A stretch of 64,000 nucleotides of DNA from PoT sp049331405 (GTDB lineage: Bacteria > Planctomycetota > Planctomycetia > Isosphaerales > Isosphaeraceae), in NCBI RefSeq assembly GCF_049331405.1, contig NZ_CP186274.1, positions 4,030,001 to 4,094,000 on the forward strand, given 5' to 3'. A program made the translations under genes and the position numbers. The notes under the pieces were generated by a model. The model made no database searches, was not told the origin of the DNA, and was given only the letters and a program-made list of their open reading frames with translations. Of this stretch, positions 26,820 to 34,771 are shown one piece after another (position 1 is the stretch's first letter; each line of letters opens with the position of its first letter).

Positions 26820-28112
26820 TCAATTCGCCGAAGGCGATAGGGGCGGGACCGAGTTCGCCGTCCTCCAGGTGCTGGGCGTGCGATAGATGGTATGGACACG
26901 CAGGCCCGCCCGGGTATGTCGCGCGAAGGCCAGGTCGAAGTCCGACTTGAGGCCCGGTTTCTTATACTCGCCCGGATAGAACCAGAACAGGACCGCCATG
27001 GCCGCTGCGAGGAATGAGAGCCGGCGCAGGGCCTGGTCCGTGGGCGAATTCACCGTCTCCGAAGTCGAAGCGATCGGCTCGGGGGCCCGGCCGATCCCGA
27101 GCGTCACCAGCATGAGCAATGCCGGCACATAGTGAAACGCGTACCCGGGAACGCCGAAATGCACCAGGAGATGTGACGCCAGCGGCGGTAGGATGCAAAG
27201 TACGAGGATCGCCGCGAGGTAACGCCCATGCGGTTGACGCAGCAACCGTGCCATTCCCCTCGGCGCGAACAGCAAGCCCGGCCCGAGGGTCCAGACCAGA
27301 GCCATTGCGGCCTTGACGCCGTAACGCACGGGGGCATCGACGAAGCCGAGATTCCAGATCGAATTGAGATATCCGCAACGATAGGCGAACTCGCGGTTCT
27401 GCGCCGAGTAGGCCTCCCAGCCCCCGACGTTGATGACCATCGGGGTGATCCAGGCGAGATTCAACACGGTGAAAAATGCGGCCGTCGCGAATGCCCTGCG
27501 CCAGCGGTGATGCCAGAGGATCACGAAGAAGACGGGTAGCCAGAGAGTCCCGATGTCCGAACGATAGCCAGTCCCGACCGCCAGGACCGCCGCAGCCGCG
27601 AACGGATGCCAGGGCCTGGGATTGGTGTGTGTCCGAGTCGCGATACCCAGGAGGAAGCATCCGACGGCGACGATCGCCGTGTAGTTCCCCGCCATGGCTC
27701 CATACGCCCAGAAGACCGGGCCGACCCCGAGGACGACGGTCGCCGCGATTGCAGTCGAGGGCTTCACCAGCGACCGTAGCCACCACCAGGCGCTCGTGAG
27801 GGCCAGGGCACTCATCAGCATGTCGAGGAGGATGATCCCTCGATAGCCGTCGCCGACGAGATTCCCGAGGATCCTTCCGCCGGCGAGGAAGAGAGTGTGC
27901 TGCGCCGGGAGAAGGAAGTTGCGGTTGATCTCGATGAAGTTGATCTCGTCGTAATCGACGGGAACCAACCGCATCACCGGCCAGCGCGTGGCGAGGACGC
28001 CGAGCAATGCCAGGGCGAATGCCACAACGAGATTCGACGGTCGGACGTCGGGTTGAACTTCGGACTGAGGCGAGAATGTAGGGAGGTTTGATTCAACGAT
28101 GGTGCTAGCCAT
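26820..28112 (-). CDS. GT-C type membrane glycosyltransferase
   Basis: The 430-residue polytopic protein has about nine helices. The first extracytoplasmic loop contains VDYDEINFIEINRNFLLP; an Asp-Glu pair after the first helix is the usual catalytic site of GT-C transferases using polyprenyl-phosphate sugar donors. Other parts (GNYTAIVAVGCFLLGIA, TGYRSDIGTLWLP) resemble the PMT/ArnT-like group only loosely. The start is uncertain: ATG 28112 begins the protein just before the first conserved features, while the frame is open to 28172. It is on the strand opposite the first EPS run and is followed upstream by a methyltransferase on the same strand. Confidence 0.75.
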   Translation of the reverse strand: MASTIVESNLPTFSPQSEVQPDVRPSNLVVAFALALLGVLATRWPVMRLVPVDYDEINFIEINRNFLLPAQHTLFLAGGRILGNLVGDGYRGIILLDMLMSALALTSAWWWLRSLVKPSTAIAATVVLGVGPVFWAYGAMAGNYTAIVAVGCFLLGIATRTHTNPRPWHPFAAAAVLAVGTGYRSDIGTLWLPVFFVILWHHRWRRAFATAAFFTVLNLAWITPMVINVGGWEAYSAQNREFAYRCGYLNSIWNLGFVDAPVRYGVKAAMALVWTLGPGLLFAPRGMARLLRQPHGRYLAAILVLCILPPLASHLLVHFGVPGYAFHYVPALLMLVTLGIGRAPEPIASTSETVNSPTDQALRRLSFLAAAMAVLFWFYPGEYKKPGLKSDFDLAFARHTRAGLRVHTIYRTPSTWRTANSVPPLSPSAN

Positions 28113-28448
28113 TCCCAGGAGGTCTCCATTCCTCGGCAGCGATGTCGGACGCGCGGACCTTGCATCATGCAAAGCCTACTCTACAGACCAGGCGTTTCCC
28201 CCGGCAAGCAACTTTTCGTCCGGCATTCGATCGCGTGTCGCATTATGGCCCGAGCAAAAGGAGTTAAGACAAAAGCTGATGGACTCTTTATCGTTGAGCT
28301 AGGCAGTAAGGGCGCGCGGAGTCATTGCGGGCACTGGGCCGCGCGGCAAGGATCGAGTTGGAATCGAAGCAAGGGGTCGAGGGGGGGGAAAGGAATTCGT
28401 TGATGCGTGGCGTTGGCGAATCCTCGGGAGTGTGGCCTCGAAGCCCGA
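28113..28448. other. Intergenic region, no gene seen
   Basis: These 336 bases separate two minus-strand EPS genes and include an AT-rich stretch near 28190-28300. They may hold the promoter of the GT-C gene. No reading frame is convincing. Confidence 0.5.
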
Positions 28449-29081
28449 TCAGATTCGCGTCGCGTCCAGGATCATGGACTTCCACAGATAAGGAAGCCGA
28501 CCGGCTCCGACGAAGCCATTCACGCGAAATCCTTGCTCCTCGAGCAGGGACGTCAGGGTCCTTCGCGACCAGAACTTGATGTGGCCGCCGTCCCAGAGGG
28601 GAGACACGTGAACGTCGAAGCCCCCCTTGAGGGCGATCAGCGAATTCTTGAGGTAGCCGTGGTAAGGCGTGGAGAGGATCAGTCGTCCGTTCGGGCGAAG
28701 TCCTTCACGCATCCGAGACAGGAAGAGTCGCGGGTCGTAGAGATGCTCGACGACCTCGAGGGAGATGATCGCGTCGAACTGCCGGCCGAAGAGATCCTGG
28801 ATGTTGTCGTAGACGGAGGCGAGCTTGAAATCGACGGCGGGCCAGAGCCGACGAGCACGGGCGATCCCCGACTCTGCCAGGTCCATCCCGCAAACCTCGA
28901 AGCCTCGGTCGTTCAGCTCCTTGGCGAAGAAGCCGGCGCCGCAACCGGCATCCAGGACGTGGCTCCCCTTGGGCAAGGATTCGATGAGCTTAAACAGCGG
29001 CGGCCAGACATAGGCATTCGTCTGGTCGGCCTCGTCGGTGGCGTATTCGCTATAGAGATGGGGCCAGGCTGCTGCGGTCAT
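28449..29081 (-). CDS. Class I SAM-dependent methyltransferase
   Basis: The 210-residue product has a clear SAM-binding motif I, VLDAGCGAGFFAKEL (about residues 42-56), an acidic residue at the end of strand 2 (CGMDLAE), and the motif IISLEVVEHLYDPRLFL. A late HIKFWSRRTL is common in methyltransferases linked to sugar or EPS loci. It probably methylates a sugar or glycan intermediate, given its neighbours. ATG 29081 is preceded by AGGAAGGG. It is the last intact gene before the insertion sequences. Confidence 0.9.
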   Translation of the reverse strand: MTAAAWPHLYSEYATDEADQTNAYVWPPLFKLIESLPKGSHVLDAGCGAGFFAKELNDRGFEVCGMDLAESGIARARRLWPAVDFKLASVYDNIQDLFGRQFDAIISLEVVEHLYDPRLFLSRMREGLRPNGRLILSTPYHGYLKNSLIALKGGFDVHVSPLWDGGHIKFWSRRTLTSLLEEQGFRVNGFVGAGRLPYLWKSMILDATRI

Positions 29082-29378
29082 CGTGGAGTCCCTTCCTCAT
29101 ATGGTGCATAACTCGCAGCTCGATTCAATCGAGCCGACCATGGGCCGGACTGCCCACGGAAGCATGGTATCGCTAGGGCAAAACCTTTCCTAGATATTTT
29201 GTTCTGACTTACCGTAACTCTCTGGCGCCGCAATGAGATTGAGTTTTATTTTTGCAAGGAATCTTAAGATTCCTCGGGAGTCGAAGGTGGAAAACCCGGG
29301 TTTCCTCGCATTCCCGGGGCACTCTAGGCCGGTAGGGACCTGATGTCTCGGAGATTTCACCACAATCGACCGGCCCGA
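29082..29378. other. Gap left of the insertion sequence, with an 18-bp palindrome
   Basis: This region holds the upstream region of the methyltransferase gene and a perfect palindrome AGGAATCTTAAGATTCCT at 29257-29274, next to a T-rich run. It could be an operator or a remnant stem-loop. There is no gene. Confidence 0.45.
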
Positions 29379-29388
29379 CCGCGACTTC
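29379..29388. repeat. Left target-site duplication of the ISAs1-type element
   Basis: CCGCGACTTC directly abuts the left end of the element and recurs at 31900-31909. A 10-bp duplication is within the 8-10 bp range of the ISAs1 family. Confidence 0.85.
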
Positions 29389-30114
29389 CAGGGCTATTGA
29401 CGGATTCATTGTGGGGAGGTTAGAGAAGCGTCTTCGGCTTAGAACGACCCCTTTCGAGATCCTTGGCATGGACGCACCCTCAAATCTCGGCTTGCTCCAT
29501 TTCCTCGATGAGGTCCTCGACCCTCGCAGTCGACACGGCCGCCAGCATCCCCTATCGGCCGTCCTCGCCTTGGCCTGCTGCGCCATCATGTGTGGCTCCC
29601 GCAGTTATGCCGCCATCGGCCAATGGGCCCACGACCAGGACATCGCGTTCATGCATCGCCTCGGATTCACTAGGCGTCCTCCCAAGTCCGGCGGCATTCG
29701 CAAGGTCCTCATGGCCCTCTCGCCGGCCGCACTGGAGGCGGCCTTGACCCGCTGGGCCGAGGCCCTGCTCGGCCAAATCCCCGCGGAGGACGAAGGCCTC
29801 CTTGCCCCCTTCGCCCTGGACGGTAAGTCGGTTCGCGGCAGCTTCGATGGCCTGAACAAAGCCGTTCATCTGCTCTCGCTGGTCGCCCACCGATCCGGGC
29901 TGACCGTGGCCCAGGCCAAGGTGCCCGACGGCGCCAAGGACAAGACGAATGAACATAAGGCCGCCCTCCAGCTCCTCTCGGGGTTGGTCCTCGAGGGCCG
30001 TCTCATCACCGGCGATGCCATCTTCTGTCAACGCGACCTGAGCCGTCAGTATGGTGGACCCCGAAAACTGGACCATCTGTTAAGCTACTCAGACGGGTCT
30101 GAGGAGGAGGACGG

Positions 30115-30402
30115 ATGGCGAGGAAGCGGCAAGTCCACACGGCGGCGTTCAAGGCTCAAGTCGCCCTGGCGGCCCTCAAGGGAGACCGCACGATCAACGA
30201 GTTGGCCGGCCACTATGGCGTCCATCCCACATCGATCCATGGCTGGAAGAAGCAGCTCATCAGCAGTGCCGAGGAGGTCTTCGGGAGTCCGGCCAAGGCG
30301 GCCTCGGCTGACGCCGAGGCACGCCAGGCCGAACTCTTCGAACAGATCGGGCGCCTCAAGATGGAACTCGAGTGGCTGAAAAAAGTCGCCCCATTCAGTT
30401 GA
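30115..30402 (+). CDS. IS3-family transposase OrfA
   Basis: This 95-residue protein starts at ATG 30115 behind GAGGAGGAGG. It has the helix-turn-helix of IS3 OrfA (FKAQVALAALKGDRTINELA, YGVHPTSIHGWKKQL) and a C-terminal leucine-rich helix (LFEQIGRLKMELEWLKK). OrfA binds the inverted repeats. The end of the gene has six A followed by G at 30379-30385, where a programmed frameshift to OrfB would be expected, but orfB lies in the +1 phase rather than the usual -1. Confidence 0.93.
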   Translation: MARKRQVHTAAFKAQVALAALKGDRTINELAGHYGVHPTSIHGWKKQLISSAEEVFGSPAKAASADAEARQAELFEQIGRLKMELEWLKKVAPFS

Positions 30403-30415
30403 GGACCGAAGGCCC

Positions 30416-31237
30416 TTGATCGAGCCGGATCATCCCCGGTTGAGCGTGCGCCGCCAGTGCGAGTTGCTGGGGCTGAGCCGATCGAGCCTCTACTACCGAC
30501 CTGCGGGTGAGTCGCCCGAGGACCTGCGCCTGATGCGGTTGATCGACGAGCAATATACGGCATGCCCGTTCTACGGCAGCCGCAAGATGACCGCCTGGCT
30601 GGAACAACGAGGTGAGGAGGTCAATCGGAAGCGAGTACAGCGCCTGATGCGGAAGATGGGCCTGGAAGCGATCTATGCCAAGCCCAGGCTGAGTCAGGCC
30701 GGGAGAGGCCATAAGATCTACCCTTATCTCTTGCGAGGTGTCAAAGCCCGGCGAGCGGACCACGTGTGGAGCACGGACATCACTTATGTGCCGATGAGTG
30801 GAGGGTTCATGTACCTGGCGGCGGTGATCGACTGGTACAGCCGGTACGTGATCGGCTGGCGGCTGTCGAACACGCTGGACGGCTCCTTCTGCCTGGAGAT
30901 GTTGGAAGATGCCTTGAGGTCGGGGAAGCCCGAGGTGTTCAACACGGACCAAGGGGTCCAGTTCACGGCCGAGGCGTTCACCGGGAGGCTTGAGGCGGCC
31001 GGGATAGCCGTGAGCATGGATGGACGCGGCAGGGCATTGGATAACGTGTTCGTCGAACGGCTCTGGAGGACCGTGAAATACGAAGATATTTACATCCAAG
31101 GCTACGAGACGGTGCCGGAGCTGCAGCGAGGGTTGAGGCGATACTTCGGCTTCTATAACGAGGATCGGCTCCACGAATCCCTGGGGTACCGGACTCCAGG
31201 GACGGTCTACCGAGCGGACAGAGCCACGACGGCCTGA
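30416..31237 (+). CDS. IS3-family transposase OrfB (DDE integrase)
   Basis: The 273-residue catalytic subunit has the HTH_21-like LSVRRQCELLGLSRSSLYYR, YGSRKMTAWL, and a complete DDE triad: Asp in WSTDITYVP, Asp in NTDQGVQFT, and Glu in DNVFVERLWRTVKYE, ending with HESLGYRTPGTVY. The annotated start is TTG 30416 behind GAAGG; the frame is open upstream to 30380, overlapping the end of orfA, as in elements that make an OrfAB fusion. The gene is intact. Confidence 0.93.
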   Translation: MIEPDHPRLSVRRQCELLGLSRSSLYYRPAGESPEDLRLMRLIDEQYTACPFYGSRKMTAWLEQRGEEVNRKRVQRLMRKMGLEAIYAKPRLSQAGRGHKIYPYLLRGVKARRADHVWSTDITYVPMSGGFMYLAAVIDWYSRYVIGWRLSNTLDGSFCLEMLEDALRSGKPEVFNTDQGVQFTAEAFTGRLEAAGIAVSMDGRGRALDNVFVERLWRTVKYEDIYIQGYETVPELQRGLRRYFGFYNEDRLHESLGYRTPGTVYRADRATTA

Positions 31238-31899
31238 TTGGACAGTAGCGAAGGATCGCCGTTTTTTGGTCTAGACAATGGGGTCCACCTCACAGATCGT
31301 CGACAGCGGCGGCCATTACCTCTGGGTGGTCAAGGACAATCAGCCCGCACTCCCGGCCGACATCCGAGCGGCCTTCGCCCCGGGAGCCGTAGAGGCTCTT
31401 TCCCCCCCGGCAGCGGCGCCTCTGGCTTGAGGCCATCGACACAGCGACCACCTTGGAGAAAGGACATGGCCGCACCGAGCGTCGCACGTCGACGGCCACG
31501 ACGGCCCTGAACGGCTATCTGGACTGGCCCGGAGTGGGCCAGGTCGGCCGAATCGACTCGGTCGTGCTGCGCGACGGCAAGCGCACCACGGAGACCCGCC
31601 ACTTCATCACCAGCGTGCCGCGTTCGATGGCCGGTGCCGAGGAACTCCTGCGCTGGTCGCGCGGCCATTGGACCATCGAGAACCGCTCGCACCATGTGCG
31701 AGACGTGAGCCTGGGAGAAGATGCCAGCCGGATTCGCAAAGGCTTCGGCCCCGAGGTCTTTGCGGCGTTACGGAACCTGGCCCTCGGCTTGATACGATCG
31801 ACGGGGAGCACCAACATCGCCGGGGCGATGCGAAGGAATGCCAGCCGCATCAGCGATCTCTTCGCCACGCTGGGCATCTTCTAACTGTGATTAGCCGTG

Positions 31900-31909
31900 C
31901 CGCGACTTC
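31900..31909. repeat. Right target-site duplication of the ISAs1-type element
   Basis: CCGCGACTTC repeats the sequence at 29379-29388 immediately outside the right inverted repeat. Confidence 0.85.
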
Positions 31910-31986
31910 GGCGTCGCTTGACGCGGGCCCCAGGGCATGATTAGGATGCTCGGTGGAAGGATACCACCCACGATCAGGCTCCACGG

Positions 31987-33321
31987 ATGAATGAGCCATC
32001 CACCATGAATCTTCCTCCCGCCCGCAATACACTCGTCGCATGCCCCGATGCCAGGCCGCCAGCCTATCAGGCGGTGATCGGCCTGGATCAAGCCGGGCTG
32101 CTCGATCGCTTCCTCACAGGTGCTTACTACCGCGGCACCAGCAAGTTGCTGCAATTCGCCGGCCGCCTTGCCCCGAAGCCCTGGGCCAAGGTCGAACGCG
32201 TGCTTAATCGTCGGCGTGACGCTGAGATCCCCTCGGAACGTGTCGAGGCCGCCTGGGGTTTCGACGCGGCCATCCAGCTCGAGAACCGGCTCTCGGGACG
32301 GTGGTCGTCGAGCCGACGCCGCGTGGCTCGCTGGCGGACTCGCCATTTCGACCGCATCCTCGCCGGCGTGATCAAGCGTCGGCGCCCCGGCACGCTCTTC
32401 GCCTTCAGTGACGTCGCCTCCGAGTTCTCGCTGCCCCTCTGCCGGGATCTGGGCATCCCCAGCATCCTGAGCATGGTCCACGGCGACGTCCGCGAGGAGA
32501 AGCTGGTCCTGGAGCGCGAGGCCGAATGCTCGCCCGACTTCTTCCCGATCTACCTGGGAGATGGCGTCCTCGACCCGGATGAGCTCGACTGGCTGCACCA
32601 GAGGCGGCTCCGAGACCTCGAATTCGCCGATCGGATCCTCGTCCCTTCGGACCACATCGCGAACACACTGGCCCGTTACGGTACCCCTCGCCAACGGATC
32701 GAGGTCGTCCCTTACGCGGCCGATACCAGGCGATTCCTCCCCGATCCCGCGAAGATCCACGATTCTTCCTGCACATTCCTGTTCGCCGGGGGCATCACCC
32801 AGCGCAAGGGGATTAAATATCTCCTCGAGGCCTGGCGCGAGATCAAGCGGCCGGGATGGCGACTCCAGTTGCTGGGGGCGCTGCCCAAGGATGAGCGGCC
32901 GCTCGAGGGCTATCTCGACGACGTCGAGGTGCTCGGGCGCGTCGGACACTCCGAGATGCCGGGGCGGATGGCCCAGGCCGACGTCTTCGTCTTCCCGTCG
33001 CTGTTCGAAGGCTCGGCCGTCGTGACTTATGAGGCCCTCGCCTGCGGGCTCCCCTCGATCGTCACGCCCGAGGCGGGTTCGGTGGTTCGAGACGGGAGCG
33101 AAGGCTTCATCGTCCCCTCGGGCGACTCCCTATCACTCGCCGCAGCCATGGAGCGGCTCGGGAGCGACGCTGAGTTGCGTGCGCAGTTCGCGGGCTCGGC
33201 GCGAGAGCGATCGCTCGCGTTCGACTGGCCCCGGTATCACGCCTCGGTCCTTACGGCGCTATCCACCGTCATCGGAGAGGATCACGTCAATTCTTTGACG
33301 AGAGAACTCCAGTGGAACTGA
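31987..33321 (+). CDS. GT4-family glycosyltransferase
   Basis: The 444-residue GT-B fold protein has the C-terminal donor-binding half of family 4: LFAGGITQRKGIKYLLEAW (about 268-286), GRVGHSEMPGRMAQADVFVFPS, and the E-x7-E motif in FEGSAVVTYEALACGLP. The acceptor half includes a distinctive HGDVREEKLVLEREAE segment. It presumably transfers a sugar from a nucleotide donor to a lipid-linked EPS intermediate on the cytoplasmic side. The start is uncertain (ATG 31987 or 32005; neither has a strong ribosome site). It lies 78 bases past the ISAs1 duplication and overlaps the next gene by 10 bases. Confidence 0.88.
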   Translation: MNEPSTMNLPPARNTLVACPDARPPAYQAVIGLDQAGLLDRFLTGAYYRGTSKLLQFAGRLAPKPWAKVERVLNRRRDAEIPSERVEAAWGFDAAIQLENRLSGRWSSSRRRVARWRTRHFDRILAGVIKRRRPGTLFAFSDVASEFSLPLCRDLGIPSILSMVHGDVREEKLVLEREAECSPDFFPIYLGDGVLDPDELDWLHQRRLRDLEFADRILVPSDHIANTLARYGTPRQRIEVVPYAADTRRFLPDPAKIHDSSCTFLFAGGITQRKGIKYLLEAWREIKRPGWRLQLLGALPKDERPLEGYLDDVEVLGRVGHSEMPGRMAQADVFVFPSLFEGSAVVTYEALACGLPSIVTPEAGSVVRDGSEGFIVPSGDSLSLAAAMERLGSDAELRAQFAGSARERSLAFDWPRYHASVLTALSTVIGEDHVNSLTRELQWN

Positions 33322-34706
33322 ACTACGTCTACGGCACGGCCGCCGTCATGGTCATCTACTTCCTGATCCAACTGATCAGCAAGAAGTTCGACCCATTCGC
33401 GCCCGTGTGGCTCTTCTTCGTGGGCTATGTCCAGGTCTATGTCGTTCAGGCCCTTTCCTACCACGACTGGGCCCTTGGGGTTCGCGGGCCGGACGTCGTC
33501 CTGGCAGCCAATCAGCGAGCATTCTGGGCCTTGATTTGGTTCCTGTTCGTGTATCACTGCGGGGTGGGGAACCTCCTCTCCAAGCTCTTGCCCAAACCTC
33601 CCACGGGCTGGTCTTCCAAGACCATCGGTGCGATCAGTCCGGTCCTGATCATCTGGGGGTTGATCTGCTCGGGGATCATGCTTCGCAACGATCCCGGCGA
33701 TCAGGTCGAGATCTCGCCGGAAGCGGCCCTGCTCCACTCATTCCCGTTCGTCATGCTGGTGGCCGCCATCATGCTCATCGTGACGGGCAGGACGGGCAGC
33801 CCACCCCGGAAGCTCTATTTCTGGGCCGGGGTCGCCACGGGCGGGCTCTACGTCCTGATCTGGATGTTCAACGGAAAGCGTTCTCACTCGCTCGTCGGCG
33901 TGCTTTCCGTGATCTGTGCGGTCTACGTCTCGAAGTTTAAGCGACCATCCTGGCCTGTCCTGATCTCGACGGCCGTCTGCGGGCTCATGGCCGTCGTCAT
34001 CGCGATCAGTTGGCGCTACGACCGTTCCCACGAGAGGACGTTCTCGGGGTTCGTCTCATTCCTGGCGGACTTCGACCCCGCCTGGATCCTCCAGAACATG
34101 AACATCGAGAGCGAGGACGACGACAACTACGCGACCACCAAGGAGACGACCGAGTACGGCGGATTCCTGCTCATGATGGACGTGGTGCCTTATCGTTCGG
34201 ATTTCGACTTCGGTATGAACTACCTGCGCGTCTTCTCGACGTTCATACCGCGGATCGTCTGGCCGGAGAAGCCGCTCTTCGGCCGCGAGCAGTGGGTCAA
34301 GGCCTGGATAGCGGGCTCCGAGATGAAACGGGACGCCGACTTCGCCGGCCCCGCCATCGGGCTCATGGGGGCCACTCAACTCAACGGCGGGGCGACGGGC
34401 ACGTTCATCGTGATGGCCTGCATCGGCATCTTCCTCCGAATGGCCTACACGTACTTCTTGACATATAGCCACGTGCCGTGGGTGCAGACCTACTGGGCCA
34501 TCAGTTATTATAACGCCTGGTTCATGGTCGTGAACGACGATCCGCTTATCTGGTTCTATTATAATTACGGGTTTACGACGATGCCCCTCCTGGTCTTCCT
34601 CTGGTTCGTGAATCGTTTCCTGGGTTCCAGGGCGCCCGGTCCTTTCCCGGGACATGAAGGTGCGCCATCGCCCTCCTATTCACAAGGGTCGTACTCGCAC
34701 GACTAG
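33312..34706 (+). CDS. Oligosaccharide repeat-unit polymerase-like membrane protein
   Basis: The 464-residue polytopic protein has about eleven helices and a long extracytoplasmic loop (about residues 250-345) containing FSTFIPRIVWPEKPLFGREQW and, before it, an acidic patch. Size, topology and location between glycosyltransferases fit a Wzy-like EPS polymerase; sequence similarity in this class is weak, so the call is mainly structural. It starts at GTG 33312, within the end of the previous gene, implying translational coupling. It is the second polymerase-type gene of the locus. Confidence 0.75.
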   Translation: MELNYVYGTAAVMVIYFLIQLISKKFDPFAPVWLFFVGYVQVYVVQALSYHDWALGVRGPDVVLAANQRAFWALIWFLFVYHCGVGNLLSKLLPKPPTGWSSKTIGAISPVLIIWGLICSGIMLRNDPGDQVEISPEAALLHSFPFVMLVAAIMLIVTGRTGSPPRKLYFWAGVATGGLYVLIWMFNGKRSHSLVGVLSVICAVYVSKFKRPSWPVLISTAVCGLMAVVIAISWRYDRSHERTFSGFVSFLADFDPAWILQNMNIESEDDDNYATTKETTEYGGFLLMMDVVPYRSDFDFGMNYLRVFSTFIPRIVWPEKPLFGREQWVKAWIAGSEMKRDADFAGPAIGLMGATQLNGGATGTFIVMACIGIFLRMAYTYFLTYSHVPWVQTYWAISYYNAWFMVVNDDPLIWFYYNYGFTTMPLLVFLWFVNRFLGSRAPGPFPGHEGAPSPSYSQGSYSHD

Positions 34707-34771
34707 CCTCGGCCGGGACCATCTCGCGAACGCATGCGATCCGAAGCGACTCGGCATTGGAAGCAACATCC

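Larger units (their letters stand above)
30050..31292 (+). mobile_element. IS3-family insertion sequence (1243 bp)
   Basis: The left end TATGGTGGACCCCGAAAACT and the inverse of the right end TGAGGTGGACCCCATTGTCT share GGTGGACCCC and further positions. The flanking trinucleotide CAG occurs at 30047-30049 and 31293-31295, giving the 3-bp target duplication common in this family. It carries orfA and orfB and is inserted in the ISAs1 transposase gene in the same orientation. Confidence 0.92.
29468..31884 (+). pseudogene. ISAs1-family transposase, disrupted by insertion and frameshift
   Basis: The N-terminal half (29468-30049) reads LHFLDEVLDPRSRHGRQHPL, ALACCAIMCGSRSYAAIGQW and FALDGKSVRGS, all typical of ISAs1 transposases. 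At codon CAG (30047-30049) the IS3-type element intervenes, and the frame resumes at 31296 with IVDSGGHYLWVVKDNQPAL. A run of seven C at 31402-31408 then shifts the frame by one base; the C-terminal part continues as RQRRLWLEAIDTATTLEKGHGR to HWTIENRSHHVRDVSLGEDASR and stops at 31884. Joined and corrected, the protein is about 389 residues, the family's usual size. GTG 29411 is an alternative start. Confidence 0.9.
29389..31899 (+). mobile_element. ISAs1-family insertion sequence, interrupted by an IS3-family element
   Basis: The left end CAGGGCTATTGACGGATT and the inverse of the right end CACGGCTAATCACAGTTA agree at 12 of 18 positions, and both abut a 10-bp duplication. Without the inner IS3 element and its 3-bp duplication the length is 1265 bp, normal for ISAs1. 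The element lies between the methyltransferase and a GT4 gene, in the middle of the EPS locus. Its transposase is broken twice, so this copy cannot move by itself. Confidence 0.88.
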
